From positions 1 to 64,000 of the forward strand of contig JAUQVX010000013.1 in assembly GCA_039794565.1 (NCBI GenBank): DNA of 64,000 nucleotides, written 5' to 3'. Under the pieces are notes generated by a model that made no database searches, was not told the origin of the DNA, and saw nothing but the letters and a program-made list of their open reading frames with translations. Both the position numbers and the translations under genes were made by a program. Shown here in pieces: positions 63,693 through 64,000 of the stretch; the first letter of the stretch is position 1, and each line of letters opens with the position of its first letter. The stretch comes from Gloeomargarita sp. SRBZ-1_bins_9 (GTDB taxonomy: Bacteria > Cyanobacteriota > Cyanobacteriia > Gloeomargaritales > Gloeomargaritaceae).

Positions 63693-64000
63693 CTAGCGTG
63701 GCGTGGGGAGTAACCCGCCCCCGAGTAACCGTTGTAGGTCGAACCCCTGCTGACCAAAGCGCAAGAGGGCCGGAATATCCAGGTTGATTTCCCGAGCCGG
63801 GTAGGCCTCCAGCACATTCACCAGCCCAAACCCGTCCCGATCCCGAAAGCCCCCCTGCTCCCGGGGAATAGATGCCAAGATAATCGCCCCCTTCAGACCG
63901 GGCATCACCGACGGGGCCTGATTGGGCAAAAACAGGGGAGGAATTTGCATCAATAGCTGTTCCACTGGGGGAGAGTCCACCAGGCGAATGACGCGCCGGG
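63693..64000 (-). CDS. DUF1400-like protein, partial (continues beyond the window)
   Basis: The 3' 102 codons of a gene whose start lies past position 64000. The sequence RVIRLVDSPPVEQLLMQIPP, LKGAIILASIPREQGG and LVNVLEAYPAREINLDIPAL resembles the DUF1400 domain that precedes the alpha/beta-hydrolase in cyanobacterial lipase-like proteins. Here a stop follows only about 18 residues after that domain, so a hydrolase part downstream is missing. It is adjacent to the TIGR01777 gene (0 bp) and probably co-transcribed. Confidence 0.55.
   Translation of the reverse strand, partial: RRVIRLVDSPPVEQLLMQIPPLFLPNQAPSVMPGLKGAIILASIPREQGGFRDRDGFGLVNVLEAYPAREINLDIPALLRFGQQGFDLQRLLGGGLLPTPR

Overview
This window is chromosomal DNA of a cyanobacterium. 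The markers are ntcA (the cyanobacterial nitrogen regulator), an NdhF3/F4-type NDH-1 subunit, a gene cluster resembling the photosystem II assembly operon slr0144-slr0149 of Synechocystis, and several families largely confined to cyanobacteria (DUF1997, DUF4079, DUF1400, the rpsP-KH-phoH order). It is GC-rich and densely packed. I found only two HIP1 octamers by eye, about what chance gives, so this is probably not a HIP1-rich lineage. A thermophilic, early-branching unicellular type is possible, but the genus cannot be fixed from the sequence alone.

Layout: (1) 280-9.4 kb holds a FAD/Rieske oxidoreductase, an FkbM methyltransferase, a P-type cation ATPase and an ABC importer with a duplicated permease. 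(2) 9.5-10 kb is a decayed Uma2 gene. (3) 10.1-13.6 kb is a minus-strand chain, rplU-rpmA-M20 hydrolase-accA-SDR, with almost every junction overlapping. (4) 13.7-21 kb holds a GyrA/ParC-like subunit, a DUF3060 protein, a TPR protein, an HtrA protease, asnS and a PBP4-type carboxypeptidase. (5) 21.1-24.7 kb holds tRNA-His and the six-gene V4R / phycobilisome-fold / ferredoxin cluster. (6) 25-30.1 kb is a PadR-MFP-RND efflux operon, then tRNA-Val. (7) 30.2-37.7 kb holds rpsP-khpA-phoH, obg, an SDR, an AT-rich GT8 gene, ntcA, fabI, a gene remnant and an AEC transporter. (8) 37.7-48 kb holds clpB, PsiE, ndhF3-like, twin GT-D-like genes, MEKHLA, uracil-DNA glycosylase, MscS and pheA. (9) 48-64 kb is mostly housekeeping: rnhB between two DUF1997 genes, a copper ATPase, leuD, PP2C, a C-terminal processing protease, hom, an Hpt protein, folP, a PstS-like protein, a methyltransferase, a TIGR01777 epimerase and a partial DUF1400 gene.

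The most interesting part is the cluster at 21.7-24.7 kb. It consists of paired paralogues: two V4R proteins, and two small proteins that align without gaps to the core of phycobiliproteins. In each pair one member keeps a key cysteine and the other has lost it. An adrenodoxin-type ferredoxin lies between them. This looks like a tetrapyrrole- or bilin-linked photosystem assembly module. A second theme is compactness: most convergent gene pairs overlap at their 3' ends, the extreme being a 213-bp antisense overlap between obg and an SDR. Regulatory sites I can support are an NtcA box upstream of ntcA itself, a palindrome between the promoter elements of the PadR operon, and promoters for rplU and the pstS-like gene. 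There is no CRISPR array, intact insertion sequence or prophage.
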